Source of the DNA: Stygiobacter sp043807765
GTDB taxonomy: Bacteria > Bacteroidota > Ignavibacteria > Ignavibacteriales > Melioribacteraceae
DNA length: 64,000 nt
Direction: 5' to 3'
Assembly (NCBI GenBank): GCA_043807765.1
Contig: JAZDFQ010000094.1
Location: forward strand, 1 to 64,000
Shown here: positions 16,748-25,338 of the stretch, piece by piece
Position numbering within the stretch: the first letter of the stretch is position 1
Layout: each line of letters starts with the position of its first letter
Position numbers and translations under genes: made by a program
The notes under the pieces: generated by a model
Told to the model about the DNA's origin: nothing
Databases searched by the model: none
Seen by the model: only the letters and a program-made list of their open reading frames with translations

Positions 16748-18385
16748 ATGAAGAAGAGAGTTTTATATGCAGCTTTGGCTGTTTTTATTTTTTCCGGTTT
16801 TTTAACACGCGATAATGATATTTATTTTGAAATAAATAAGAGCATAGAAATTTTCGGGCGAGTCTACAAAGAGGTTGCTCTAAATTATGTTGATGATCTT
16901 AATCCGGAAAATTTTATGATTGCCGGAATTGAAGGAATGCTCTCTACGCTCGATCCTTATTCCAACTTTATTGATATATCACAACAGAAAGACATTGAGA
17001 TAATTACAAAGGGGAAATACGGCGGCATTGGAGCGACTATAGGCGTAAGAAATAGTGAAGTTACTGTGGTCGATTTAATAGAGGGTTTTTCGGCCCAAAG
17101 ACAAGGAATGAGGATAGGTGATGTAATTATCAAGATTAATGATCAACCTATAGGTAAAGATAATTACGATAGACTTGGAGACTTCCTAAAAGGAGATGTC
17201 GGTACAAGCCTTTCTGTTACTGTAAAAAGAGATAACTCTTCAGACCCGATTGTTTTTAACTTAGTCCGTGAAGAAATTGAAATTAAGAACGTTCCTTATT
17301 ATGGCTTTATTCCGGAAAATAGCAATAATGCGTATTTGAAACTGAGCGGTTTTTCTCAGACTGCCGGTGAAGAAGTAAAGAGAGCGCTCTTAAATCTAAA
17401 GGCAAAGAAAGAAATTAATTCGCTTGTAATAGATCTTCGCGGTAATCCGGGCGGTTTGCTTGATGCAGCGATTGACGTCTGCGAGAAGTTCTTGCAGAAA
17501 GGACAACTCGTTGTAACTGTAAAGGGAAGAGACTCCTTAAATGTGAAAAATCATTTTTCTCTGGAAGAGCCAATTCTTCCCGAAACAAAAGTGGTGCTTC
17601 TGATTGATGAAGGAACAGCTTCTGCCGCCGAAATTGTGGCCGGCGCGTTGCAAGATCACGATAGAGCTGTTATTCTTGGAACAAATTCCTTTGGAAAAGG
17701 ATTAGTGCAAACAATATTGCCTCTTCCTTATAACAATTCTCTTAAGCTAACAACTGCAAGGTATTACACACCAAGCGGCAGATCTATTCAGAAGATTAAT
17801 TATTCAGATAAGGGAAGAATATTTGAAACAGACCATAGCATTACCAAAAGAGAATTTAAGACTGATAAGAAACGCACGGTTTATTCTGCCGGTGGAATTA
17901 TGCCCGATACTGTAGTGAAAAACATAAGCAATTCAGAATTAGTTAAGAGATTATTGGCGGAAGGCGTATACTTCAAATTCGCTACACATTATTATAATAT
18001 TAATCCCTCTTTAGATATTGCATCAATTTCTCAACAAAAATTACTTGGCGAGTTTTCATCTTATTTAGCAAAGGAAAAATTTGAGTTTGTTTCAAAATCG
18101 GAAAAGCTTATTGAGCAATTAAAATCAGCTGCGGTTGATGAGAAACTGGATCAAAAGTTTATTGAGCAGCTAGAGAAAATGAAAGCTGAGTTCGACTCTA
18201 ATCATTCAAATGAAATTCAAAAGTACAAAGATGATATTTACAACTTCATCCGTGAAGAACTGATTGTACGGACAGGCGGCAAAGAGAAGAGGTTAAGAGA
18301 ATCTTTGATGTTTGATAAACAATATGATATAGCTTGTAAAATTTTAGAGAATCAGAAACTATACAGTAAAATATTAAGTAAGTGA
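16748..18385 (+). CDS. S41 family C-terminal processing peptidase
   Basis: A protein of about 545 residues. It has an N-terminal membrane or signal segment, a PDZ domain (GGIGATIGVRN ... QGMRIGDVIIKIND, about residues 95-175) and the S41 serine protease domain with catalytic Ser in GTASAAEIV and Lys in FGKGLVQT. These CtpA/Prc proteases trim envelope proteins at the C terminus. A C-terminal helical extension of about 150 residues follows, as in many FCB homologues. The start is set at ATG 16748, preceded by AAAGGA, rather than the overlapping TTG at 16745. Confidence 0.92.
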   Translation: MKKRVLYAALAVFIFSGFLTRDNDIYFEINKSIEIFGRVYKEVALNYVDDLNPENFMIAGIEGMLSTLDPYSNFIDISQQKDIEIITKGKYGGIGATIGVRNSEVTVVDLIEGFSAQRQGMRIGDVIIKINDQPIGKDNYDRLGDFLKGDVGTSLSVTVKRDNSSDPIVFNLVREEIEIKNVPYYGFIPENSNNAYLKLSGFSQTAGEEVKRALLNLKAKKEINSLVIDLRGNPGGLLDAAIDVCEKFLQKGQLVVTVKGRDSLNVKNHFSLEEPILPETKVVLLIDEGTASAAEIVAGALQDHDRAVILGTNSFGKGLVQTILPLPYNNSLKLTTARYYTPSGRSIQKINYSDKGRIFETDHSITKREFKTDKKRTVYSAGGIMPDTVVKNISNSELVKRLLAEGVYFKFATHYYNINPSLDIASISQQKLLGEFSSYLAKEKFEFVSKSEKLIEQLKSAAVDEKLDQKFIEQLEKMKAEFDSNHSNEIQKYKDDIYNFIREELIVRTGGKEKRLRESLMFDKQYDIACKILENQKLYSKILSK

Positions 18386-18445
18386 TGAATCTGTTTTCAA
18401 ACCAAAAATTATGTTGCTATCTTTATTCAGAAATTAAACGGTTAT

Positions 18446-18736
18446 ATGGGAATATCTAAAGTATTTATCTATCGAAACCCGCAATTATCAAGATGCCCGA
18501 GCTGTAATAGTCTTGCTACACTGCATAGGTCCCGTGCAAGAAATATGTGGGAACAAATAGTCCGTCGGACTACATTCTTTAAGAATTATCGATGTAAACA
18601 GTGTGGCTGGCGCGGGTTTCGCTCTACTATAATTATTTCGAAGAAATCATGGAAAGTGGTCTCGATGTATTTAGTTCTCGTTTTGTTAACTGCGTTGATA
18701 GCTCGTTATATAATTACACATTTTGTTTTGCGTTAA
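18446..18736 (+). CDS. Small zinc-ribbon membrane protein, hypothetical
   Basis: A 96-residue protein with two CxxC pairs (CPSC near residue 17, CKQC near residue 50) forming a probable zinc ribbon, a very basic stretch between them, and one C-terminal transmembrane segment (about 73-92). It resembles small tail-anchored zinc-ribbon proteins of unknown function. It converges with the next gene: its stop ends at 18736 and the neighbour's stop begins at 18737. Confidence 0.6.
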   Translation: MGISKVFIYRNPQLSRCPSCNSLATLHRSRARNMWEQIVRRTTFFKNYRCKQCGWRGFRSTIIISKKSWKVVSMYLVLVLLTALIARYIITHFVLR

Positions 18737-20410
18737 CTACATAATACGCGTGAAAATAAAATCAGCACCTAATTCTTCAGCACTTGTGTAGTCCTTTAGG
18801 TAGTGGATTTTTATTTGTCCCCGGTTTCTAATTAACCAGCTTAACCCAATCTTTAGCCTTTCAAGATCTTTTTGTGTGAGTTCTCTCTTTGCATTTATTG
18901 ATCCGGCAAAATATTCTTCTATTGCATTCTCAATCGAGGTCGATCCTTTTTCTACGAATAAATTTTTGAAATACATTTTCCCTTCGAGTAGAAGGACATA
19001 TTCATTCTTTGGAGTGCTGGAAATCTCAATTAACACATTCGCTTTATTTAACGGTTCTGAAAGTATTGATGAACGCTGTAATTGATTTAGAATTCTTTGT
19101 ACTACATCCCTAATTTGTGCAGCTTCTTCAAATTTTTGTTTTTCGCTAAACTCTTTCATCTTATTCAAAAGTCTATCTACTGCCGATTGATTATGACCGC
19201 TAAGAAATTCGTGTACACGAAGTAGTTCTTCTTGATAGTCGTCATTAATGTTTTCTTCTATACATGGCCCTTTGCATCTATGTATATCCATCAAGTAGCA
19301 TTTTCTTCCTTTAGTAAACTCCTTGATATCACACTCTCTAAGCTGGAAAGCGCGATCTATAATTTCCTTTGTTTCTATAACAGAATTTCTATTGGGATAC
19401 GGACCATAATAATCAGCACCGTCAAATTCAAAAGTACTGGCTGTTTCTGCCGAAGGAAAATTTTCCGTTGCGCTTATACGAATGAAATAACTGCGGGGGA
19501 AGTTTTTAAGCATCGTATTAAAGCGGGGTTTGTGAACCTTAATTAGTTCAGCTTCAGCTAGAAGTGCCGTTAATTCCGAATTTGTAGTTTGGAACTCTAA
19601 TGAACTAGCTGTCTGTACAATCTTTTTTGATTTGCGAAGTGCCGTACTCATAAAATGATTTTTTACACGGTCTTTTAAGGATTTTGCTTTACCGATATAA
19701 ACAATTACGCCTTTAGAGTTTTTGAAAAAATAAACTCCAGGTAGCGCCGGGACTCTAAATAAATCATCTGTTAATTTTTTCTTTGTAGTATTTAGCTTTG
19801 CCGGAATATATGTAGAACTTTGAAATGAAATTAAATCATCAATCGAATCAACATTGTGATCATCGCGGAGAGTTTTGAACATCTTAATCAGAATTTTGCC
19901 GGTAGCGGTGGCATCTCCCAAACCCCGGTGCACATCGCGATGCCGGATTTTAAAATGCTTTACAATGTTTCCTAAAGATTTGCTAGGCAGAGCCGGAAAA
20001 AGTTTTCTAGCCAGTTTTAGAGTGCAAATTGCATTGTTCGGAATCATTTCATTTTCGGAAACCATACATTCATTACGCAAGAAAGCTATATCAAAACCGA
20101 GATTGTGAGCAACAAGTACCGAATCACTCATGAATTCTTTGATTTTGGGAAAGACTTCTTCAAAATAGGGAGCGTCTTCCACATCAGAATTTGTAATTCC
20201 GGTGATATTAGAAATGTAATAGGGAACCGGTCTGCCGGGATTTATAAACGTAGAAAATGTATCTACAATTTTCCCTTTTTTAATTCGAGCCATGCCTATT
20301 TCAATTACTTTATCGGAACGGGCGGAAACACCGGTCGTTTCAAAGTCGAAAACGCAGTATTCGGCTTCTTCAAAAGGAATTGACTCTATATTTTTTTCAG
20401 CTTTCATCAT
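18737..20410 (-). CDS. DnaQ-like exonuclease fused to UvrC-type GIY-YIG nuclease
   Basis: The start is placed at the ATG ending at 20410 (MMKAEKN...); the longer frame to 20503 would overlap the divergent gene. The 557-residue protein starts with a DEDDh 3'-5' exonuclease domain (DFETTG; HNLGFDIAFL; HRGLGDATATG). It continues with a GIY-YIG nuclease domain (PGVYFFKNSKGVIVYIGKA) and a UVR-like helix pair (KQKFEEAAQIRD), as in the N half of UvrC or in Cho. Such fusions are known in several phyla and are thought to act in DNA repair; the UvrC C-terminal RNase H and HhH domains are absent. Confidence 0.87.
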   Translation of the reverse strand: MMKAEKNIESIPFEEAEYCVFDFETTGVSARSDKVIEIGMARIKKGKIVDTFSTFINPGRPVPYYISNITGITNSDVEDAPYFEEVFPKIKEFMSDSVLVAHNLGFDIAFLRNECMVSENEMIPNNAICTLKLARKLFPALPSKSLGNIVKHFKIRHRDVHRGLGDATATGKILIKMFKTLRDDHNVDSIDDLISFQSSTYIPAKLNTTKKKLTDDLFRVPALPGVYFFKNSKGVIVYIGKAKSLKDRVKNHFMSTALRKSKKIVQTASSLEFQTTNSELTALLAEAELIKVHKPRFNTMLKNFPRSYFIRISATENFPSAETASTFEFDGADYYGPYPNRNSVIETKEIIDRAFQLRECDIKEFTKGRKCYLMDIHRCKGPCIEENINDDYQEELLRVHEFLSGHNQSAVDRLLNKMKEFSEKQKFEEAAQIRDVVQRILNQLQRSSILSEPLNKANVLIEISSTPKNEYVLLLEGKMYFKNLFVEKGSTSIENAIEEYFAGSINAKRELTQKDLERLKIGLSWLIRNRGQIKIHYLKDYTSAEELGADFIFTRIM

Positions 20411-20493
20411 GTCAAATTTAACTAAAAACAAAACGATGAGAAATTTTCTTATCCAGTTCATTTTAGATATATTTTGACTAAAGATGAGAGCAA

Positions 20494-21306
20494 ATGACGA
20501 CAAATATTTTATTTATTGGTGATATTGTAGGCGATCCGGGTTTAGACATTGTTAGAATGTGGCTGCCCAGCTTGCAAAAAAAATATAGAACAGATTTAAT
20601 CATTGCGAATGGCGAAAATGCTGCCGATGGAAAAGGTTGTACCGAGCGGGAAGCTAAAATCCTTTTTGAGCTTGGCGTTAATGTAATAACCGGCGGCAAT
20701 CACACTTGGGATAAACATCAATCGCAAGATTACTTGAAGAAAGATTCGCGCGCTTTGCGCCCTTTGAATTATCCAAAAGGAACATTTGGAAACGGTTATT
20801 ATATAGCTGATACTCCGAAAGGAAAAGTAGCTGTAATAAATCTACAAGGACGCTCCTATATGACAGCAATTGATTGCCCTTTTAGAGCAGCAGAATGGGT
20901 AATCGCGAAGATAAAACATGAAGCAAAAATGATATTTATTGATATTCACGCTGAGGCAACCGCGGAAAAATTGGCACTTGCTCAGTTTCTTGATGGAAAA
21001 GTTTCGGCAGTAGTTGGAACGCACACTCACGTGCAGACTTCCGATGAAAGAATATTAAAAGGGGGAACCAGTTACATAACTGATGTTGGAATGACCGGTC
21101 CTTACGATTCCGTTATTGGAATGAAAACAGACGCGGCAATAAACCGTTTCTTATATCAAACGCCGCAGAAGTATCAGACAGCAACAGATAATGTTCATTT
21201 AACCGGTGTTTTTATCAGAGTGGATTCCGAAACCGGGAAAACTATTGGAATAGAAAGAATATTTATTCCGGAGTTCGATAGACAAGTTCAAGAAGTTACA
21301 GAATAA
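20494..21306 (+). CDS. ymdB: YmdB-family metallophosphoesterase
   Basis: A 270-residue calcineurin-like phosphoesterase of the TIGR00282/YmdB family, known in Bacillus as a cyclic-nucleotide phosphodiesterase affecting biofilm formation. Metal-binding motifs are visible: LFIGDIVGDPG at the start, NGENAADGKG, GGNHTWD, and GTHTHVQTSD. A GAGAG ribosome site precedes the ATG. It is divergent from the nuclease fusion gene and 17 bases upstream of folD. Confidence 0.9.
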   Translation: MTTNILFIGDIVGDPGLDIVRMWLPSLQKKYRTDLIIANGENAADGKGCTEREAKILFELGVNVITGGNHTWDKHQSQDYLKKDSRALRPLNYPKGTFGNGYYIADTPKGKVAVINLQGRSYMTAIDCPFRAAEWVIAKIKHEAKMIFIDIHAEATAEKLALAQFLDGKVSAVVGTHTHVQTSDERILKGGTSYITDVGMTGPYDSVIGMKTDAAINRFLYQTPQKYQTATDNVHLTGVFIRVDSETGKTIGIERIFIPEFDRQVQEVTE

Positions 21307-21323
21307 GAAGAGCAATAGAGTTT

Positions 21324-22217
21324 ATGACAACGATTATTGATGGAAAGAAAGTAGCTGCAGAGATTCGGGAAGAACTGAAGAAAAAGTGTGATTGGCTAAA
21401 ATCGGTTGCGCTTGAGGTCCCCGGATTAGTTACAATTCTTGTAGGCAACAATCCGGCTTCCGAAGCTTATGTAAATTCGAAAGCTAAAGCTTGCCACGAA
21501 ATTGGTATGCGTTCCATTGTGGAAAAACTTTCGGAAGATATTAGCGAAGCGAATTTACTGGCGCTGGTTCAAAAATATAATACCGATGAAACCATTCATG
21601 GAATTCTTGTCCAGCTGCCGCTGCCGAAGCATATAAATGAAGATAAAGTTATTGAAGCAATTGACCCGAAGAAAGATGTGGATGGATTTCATCCGATAAG
21701 CGTAGGCAATCTTGTAATTGGAAAAGATGCTTTGCTTCCTTGTACGCCGCACGGAGTTGTAGAACTTCTTATGCGGTACAAAATTCCAACCGACGGAAAA
21801 CATGTAGTTGTTGTAGGAAGAAGCAATATTGTAGGAAAGCCGGTTGCTAATCTTCTTTTGCAGAAGAAAGAGGGAGCTAACGCAATTGTTACAATCTGCC
21901 ATTCCGCATCAAAGGATATTTCTTACTTTACAAAGCAAGCTGATATTCTAATTGCTGCAATAGGCAAACCAAATTACATAAAAGCCGATATGGTTAAAGA
22001 TGGTGTTGTAGTAATAGATGTCGGCATTAATAGAGTTGAAGACACATCGGAAAAGAAAGGCTATAAGTTAGTCGGCGATGTAGATTATGTAGAGGTTTCT
22101 CAAAAGGCTTCCTACATTACTCCGGTTCCGGGAGGAGTTGGACCGATGACGATTGCAATGCTGCTTCAAAATACTTTTCTTGCTTATATAAAAATGACTA
22201 ATCAAAAACTGAAATAA
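21324..22217 (+). CDS. folD: Methylenetetrahydrofolate dehydrogenase/cyclohydrolase
   Basis: A 297-residue bifunctional enzyme interconverting 5,10-methylene- and 10-formyl-tetrahydrofolate using NADP. Signatures are EAYVNSKAKACHEIG with the catalytic Lys, VQLPLPKHI, the NADP motif VVGRSNIVGKP, and the C-terminal PVPGGVGPMTIAML. Length is typical. It is separated by only two bases from the following deoC and probably cotranscribed with ymdB, folD and deoC. Confidence 0.96.
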   Translation: MTTIIDGKKVAAEIREELKKKCDWLKSVALEVPGLVTILVGNNPASEAYVNSKAKACHEIGMRSIVEKLSEDISEANLLALVQKYNTDETIHGILVQLPLPKHINEDKVIEAIDPKKDVDGFHPISVGNLVIGKDALLPCTPHGVVELLMRYKIPTDGKHVVVVGRSNIVGKPVANLLLQKKEGANAIVTICHSASKDISYFTKQADILIAAIGKPNYIKADMVKDGVVVIDVGINRVEDTSEKKGYKLVGDVDYVEVSQKASYITPVPGGVGPMTIAMLLQNTFLAYIKMTNQKLK

Positions 22218-22219
22218 AT

Positions 22220-23086
22220 ATGAACTCAACAATAATTGACAAAGTAGTATCCGAAGTATTCATCGAGAAAGCACTCCAAAATTTTTACTGCACCGGAGGA
22301 ACTTGTGCCGGCTGGGAAAGAAATGTTGTAGATCAGCCAACCGCAGTTAAAAATATAATTACCAACGGCGCAGAAAGAATTGCTGCCGGTATTGGTGTTG
22401 AAGTGCAGAAGATTGATCAGACAGTTGCCAGAATGATCGATCATACACTGCTTAAACCGGATGCAACACCGGACGAAATTAGAACGTTATGCAGCGAAGC
22501 AAGAACCTACAGCTTTGCAAGTGTATGCATTAATCCTTGCTATGTTAAAATGTGCCGCGATCTGCTGAGAGGTTCTGTGGTAAAAGTCTGTACCGTAATC
22601 GGTTTCCCATTGGGCGCAACAACTACGGAAGTTAAGAGAGCGGAAGCCGAGCAGGCAATTCAAAACGGCGCGCAAGAAATTGATATGGTTATAAACATAG
22701 GCATGTTAAAGCAAGGGGATTACGATTATGTTTTCAACGACATCAATCAAGTTGTGCTTGCCGGAAAGAGATCAAGAGTTTTAACAAAAGTAATTCTTGA
22801 AACTGTTCTGCTTACCGACGAAGAGAAAATTAAAGCATGCGTATTAAGTAAAAAAGCTAAAGCAGATTTTGTTAAAACATCTACAGGGTTTAGCAAGGGT
22901 GGTGCTACGGCGGGCGATATAGCGCTTATGAGGCTCGTAGTGGGCTCCGATATGGGAGTTAAGGCTTCCGGCGGTGTTAGAACAGCTGAAGATGCCAGAG
23001 CGATGATTGCAAGCGGTGCTGATAGAATTGGCGCAAGCGCTAGTGTTAAAATTGTTAGCGGCGGTACGGGAGATGGCGGCTACTAG
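22220..23086 (+). CDS. deoC: Deoxyribose-phosphate aldolase with N-terminal extension
   Basis: A 288-residue class I aldolase that cleaves 2-deoxyribose-5-phosphate to glyceraldehyde-3-phosphate and acetaldehyde. The Schiff-base lysine is in DFVKTSTGFSKGGAT and the second lysine is in GVKASGGVRT. The catalytic domain starts near residue 70 (MIDHTLLKPDAT). The first about 70 residues are extra compared with the usual length of about 220: a short amphipathic helix (STIIDKVVSEVFIEKAL) and then a Cys/Gly-containing linker. This resembles encapsulation peptides of microcompartment cargo, fitting the two BMC shell genes at 14.2-15.1 kb. The cargo role is inference; enzyme identity is firm. Confidence 0.93.
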   Translation: MNSTIIDKVVSEVFIEKALQNFYCTGGTCAGWERNVVDQPTAVKNIITNGAERIAAGIGVEVQKIDQTVARMIDHTLLKPDATPDEIRTLCSEARTYSFASVCINPCYVKMCRDLLRGSVVKVCTVIGFPLGATTTEVKRAEAEQAIQNGAQEIDMVINIGMLKQGDYDYVFNDINQVVLAGKRSRVLTKVILETVLLTDEEKIKACVLSKKAKADFVKTSTGFSKGGATAGDIALMRLVVGSDMGVKASGGVRTAEDARAMIASGADRIGASASVKIVSGGTGDGGY

Positions 23087-23125
23087 CACTCCTTTATTTT
23101 CCATTTTTCTACATTTTCCCCCAGC

Positions 23126-23193
23126 CGTCATGGTTCTACTATGACGAAAGAAGGTAGCTCTGTCGCTGAGTGGTCCGCGACAGCAATAGAAAG
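23126..23193. repeat. Hairpin repeat, left border of the minus-strand island
   Basis: The copy contains a hairpin around CGTCATGG...ATGACG followed by CTGTCGCTGA-GTGG-TCCGCGACAG (23160-23183), a ten-base stem with one mismatch. The same two hairpins in the same order and orientation occur at 29259-29331, on the other side of the six-gene island. Confidence 0.75.
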
Positions 23194-23359
23194 CCGCCGC
23201 CCATAACAGCAATGCAGCTTTGAAAAATTTTGCCGATAACTATTTCTAAATTCATTTTGTTAACTAAATTCAAAGAGCAACTAACTTTTACAACGCAACT
23301 TTATAAATACACAGATGCTGCAACGTTTAAAGCGGTCGTCTTGAAGAACTTGGTATATG
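23188..23359 (-). other. attC-like site ending the island (minus strand)
   Basis: Read on the minus strand, the core CATATACC (23359-23352) is followed by TTCAAGACG, a long spacer and the L'-like arm GGGCGGCGGCTTT (about 23202-23190). The segment from about 23315 to 23190 aligns along its whole length with positions 2-126 at the window start, including TAGTTAACAAA, TTGCATTGCT-like and GGGCGGCGGCTT blocks. The final R' is lost where the flanking hairpin repeat begins. The 5' core overlaps the end of the kinase-like gene. Confidence 0.55.
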
Positions 23360-23962
23360 TTTTTTCACTAGCTCTATTTTTGTCTCAAGACTTATTTCAG
23401 CTTTCGTCTCATCAATCAAGATAATATTAAAGTCGCTTTTGTAACTATTATAGAGAGATTCATAAATATCATTTAGAAGACTTATGACTTCTTTATTAAC
23501 AATTTGGAAATTACTATCGGAACGTAAACGATACTTTACTTTTCGTTCCTTAGCTAATCCAAAGGATGTTAGAAAAAGGAAGACCCTTGATTCAACTGTG
23601 TATAACTCCTTTAAAAACCATTTTTCTATTTTATTAGAAAGATTAATGTTGGAATCACTTATTGTATTTAGGAGATGGATAAATGCAATTCTATCAAATA
23701 AACCTCGATTAAAAATGAACGGCTGATTATTGCTATTAAAAGAAGAGATTACGTTTTTATATTTATCATATGTATCGAATACTGTCCATAATATTTCTAT
23801 TTCGAAAAGTTCTCTAGGCAAAGAACATTTGTTTGCGCTTTCATCAATTATGTTTATTAAACCGACTTTAGCAAGTTCTGCTAGGATAGAATCCTTACCG
23901 GAACATGGGGTCCCACTAAATTCGTAATAACGAGGAAGTTTTATATTATTTTTCATATCCAT
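23327..23962 (-). CDS. P-loop nucleoside/nucleotide kinase-like protein
   Basis: A 211-residue protein with a Walker A motif in FSGTPCSGKDSI (about residues 16-27) and a later NRGLFDRIAF motif. The latter resembles the DR-x-D region of AAA_28/NadR-like and deoxynucleoside kinase-like P-loop enzymes; a basic KERKVKYRLRSD stretch may form a lid. It overlaps the upstream membrane gene by 17 bases, so it is the last gene of the operon. The C terminus is encoded by the attC-like end of the island. It could phosphorylate a nucleotide or sense one; a signalling-nucleotide link is inference from context. Confidence 0.55.
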   Translation of the reverse strand: MDMKNNIKLPRYYEFSGTPCSGKDSILAELAKVGLINIIDESANKCSLPRELFEIEILWTVFDTYDKYKNVISSFNSNNQPFIFNRGLFDRIAFIHLLNTISDSNINLSNKIEKWFLKELYTVESRVFLFLTSFGLAKERKVKYRLRSDSNFQIVNKEVISLLNDIYESLYNSYKSDFNIILIDETKAEISLETKIELVKKHIPSSSRRPL

Positions 23963-24737
23963 ATTTCCATAGTAGATTAAAAATCTTGATAAGAAGATCT
24001 AGTTCATATGAATCATGTAATCCAGAGTTATACTTTGTTCCATAAATAAGTTCTCCATTCTCAGTAAGGCTTTTAACAATTAGAATACTGGCTCGATTAT
24101 TTGGATCAGTCGAATCAATTATTCGACCACGAATACCAGTATCGCCATCAAAATCTGGGTAATATTTTATTTTTATACCTAGCTGCTTGGCTAAATTAAA
24201 ATATTTTTTTACAGAATCATCATCTGAATATTTGCAAAGGGCTTTAACCTCACATTTAACCTTTTGTAAGCTTGAAAATTGTTCATAATCTCTTTCAATA
24301 AATGACATAACTCCACAAAACATTAGAACTTCTGTTCTAGCAGATTTTGTGACATTTGAAACGGTTGTCACCATTTGTTCTTGGGTTTTTCTTTTAAATT
24401 CATCTGAATATAATGTTTTAAAAAACGACTGTCTTTCAATATTGGTGACAATTAGTGAAAGAATAATGATCATAATTAAAACATTTACAAGTGTTTGAGA
24501 ACTAGTATTTATTCCGGCGGAATGGTAAAGAAGTGAATATAATGCGCCATAAATAGCTATGATGGATAATAATAAACCTATTGTGCTAATCAAATAATAG
24601 AAAATATTTGCAATAGTGTCCCTAGCTATTTTATGGTTGAACTTCCAAAACAAAAATGAGCCCAGTAATGGAATGATAAAATAAAATGCACTAGAAAAAT
24701 CATTTTGTAACTTTTGTATTATATTTTCCATAAACAT
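23946..24737 (-). CDS. Membrane protein with soluble C-terminal domain, possible effector
   Basis: A 263-residue protein with about three transmembrane segments (near residues 13-29, 40-70 and 83-103) and a cytoplasmic domain from about 130. The domain pattern (strand LMFCGVMSF, helix, strand VKCEVKALC, GIKIKYYPDF, GRIIDSTDPNNRASILIVK) faintly recalls phospholipase D-like folds, but no HKD motif is present. Membrane proteins with ligand-sensing domains are common terminal effectors in nucleotide-signal immunity. The ATG lies within the GTTATATG core-like sequence at 24742-24735; a second ATG two codons later could also serve. Confidence 0.55.
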   Translation of the reverse strand: MFMENIIQKLQNDFSSAFYFIIPLLGSFLFWKFNHKIARDTIANIFYYLISTIGLLLSIIAIYGALYSLLYHSAGINTSSQTLVNVLIMIIILSLIVTNIERQSFFKTLYSDEFKRKTQEQMVTTVSNVTKSARTEVLMFCGVMSFIERDYEQFSSLQKVKCEVKALCKYSDDDSVKKYFNLAKQLGIKIKYYPDFDGDTGIRGRIIDSTDPNNRASILIVKSLTENGELIYGTKYNSGLHDSYELDLLIKIFNLLWKYGYEK

Positions 24738-24759
24738 ATAACGGCTTGTTATGCTTATT
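24735..24759 (-). other. Collapsed cassette junction (R''-R' cores)
   Basis: On the minus strand AATAAGCATAAC (24759-24748) is followed by AAGCC and then GTTATATG (24742-24735). The first 12 bases are the exact reverse complement of the 12 bases upstream of the synthetase gene (28910-28899), the pairing expected of the two ends of one cassette. The arms normally found between R'' and R' are missing, so this looks like a deletion scar of an attC site. Confidence 0.5.
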
Positions 24760-24779
24760 ATTAAATTTTAAATTTATTA

Positions 24780-25310
24780 CTAATCTGGAATATTAAAAAA
24801 CTTTTCTATTTTATTTTTGCCCATATCTTCTAAAAGAGAAAGTACGTCACCCGAAGAGAAGCCGACAAAAAAAGATAAAAACATGCAGAAATAAATAAAG
24901 CCCTCATCAAATATCGTTTCTTTTACTGATACAATTAATACACTAACGCGAATTGCCAGAATTAGCAATAGAGCAAAGGCAATAGCAAAAAAAGGACGAA
25001 GAAGAAAGTACATAAAGATACCGAGAGGGTTGTAACTCTGTTCTTCTGTAGATAATGAAGATATATTTCTACTTATTATTGACTTGTACAACTTTCGACT
25101 ATAAAAAATAGAACTGCCTAACAAAGTACTTCCAGCGCAACCAACCAATGTTTTTAATAAAATTGGATATGTAGAAATAAAAGTGTACTCATGCAGCATT
25201 CCCACTACACTGAAAAACATTCCTGTTATCATCACAAAAAGATAAAAAATGAATAAAATAATAATACTCTTGCTGGACAGTTTGAAGATACTATTGTTTA
25301 ATATTTCCAT
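24780..25310 (-). CDS. Hypothetical four-helix membrane protein
   Basis: A 176-residue protein with about four hydrophobic segments (near residues 13-35, 48-66, 98-122 and 133-152) and short loops. No family is recognised and no catalytic motif is seen. It begins 28 bases after the HD hydrolase gene and is on the same strand, so it belongs to the operon. By analogy with other nucleotide-signal systems it could be a pore-forming effector or a regulator of one; that is inference only. Confidence 0.55.
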   Translation of the reverse strand: MEILNNSIFKLSSKSIIILFIFYLFVMITGMFFSVVGMLHEYTFISTYPILLKTLVGCAGSTLLGSSIFYSRKLYKSIISRNISSLSTEEQSYNPLGIFMYFLLRPFFAIAFALLLILAIRVSVLIVSVKETIFDEGFIYFCMFLSFFVGFSSGDVLSLLEDMGKNKIEKFFNIPD

Positions 25311-25338
25311 ATGCGATTAACTCCAATAAATTATAAGA

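Noticed and set aside
23946..24737. Phospholipase D effector
   Set aside because: The soluble domain has a vague fold resemblance but no HKD motif, so no enzymatic claim is made.
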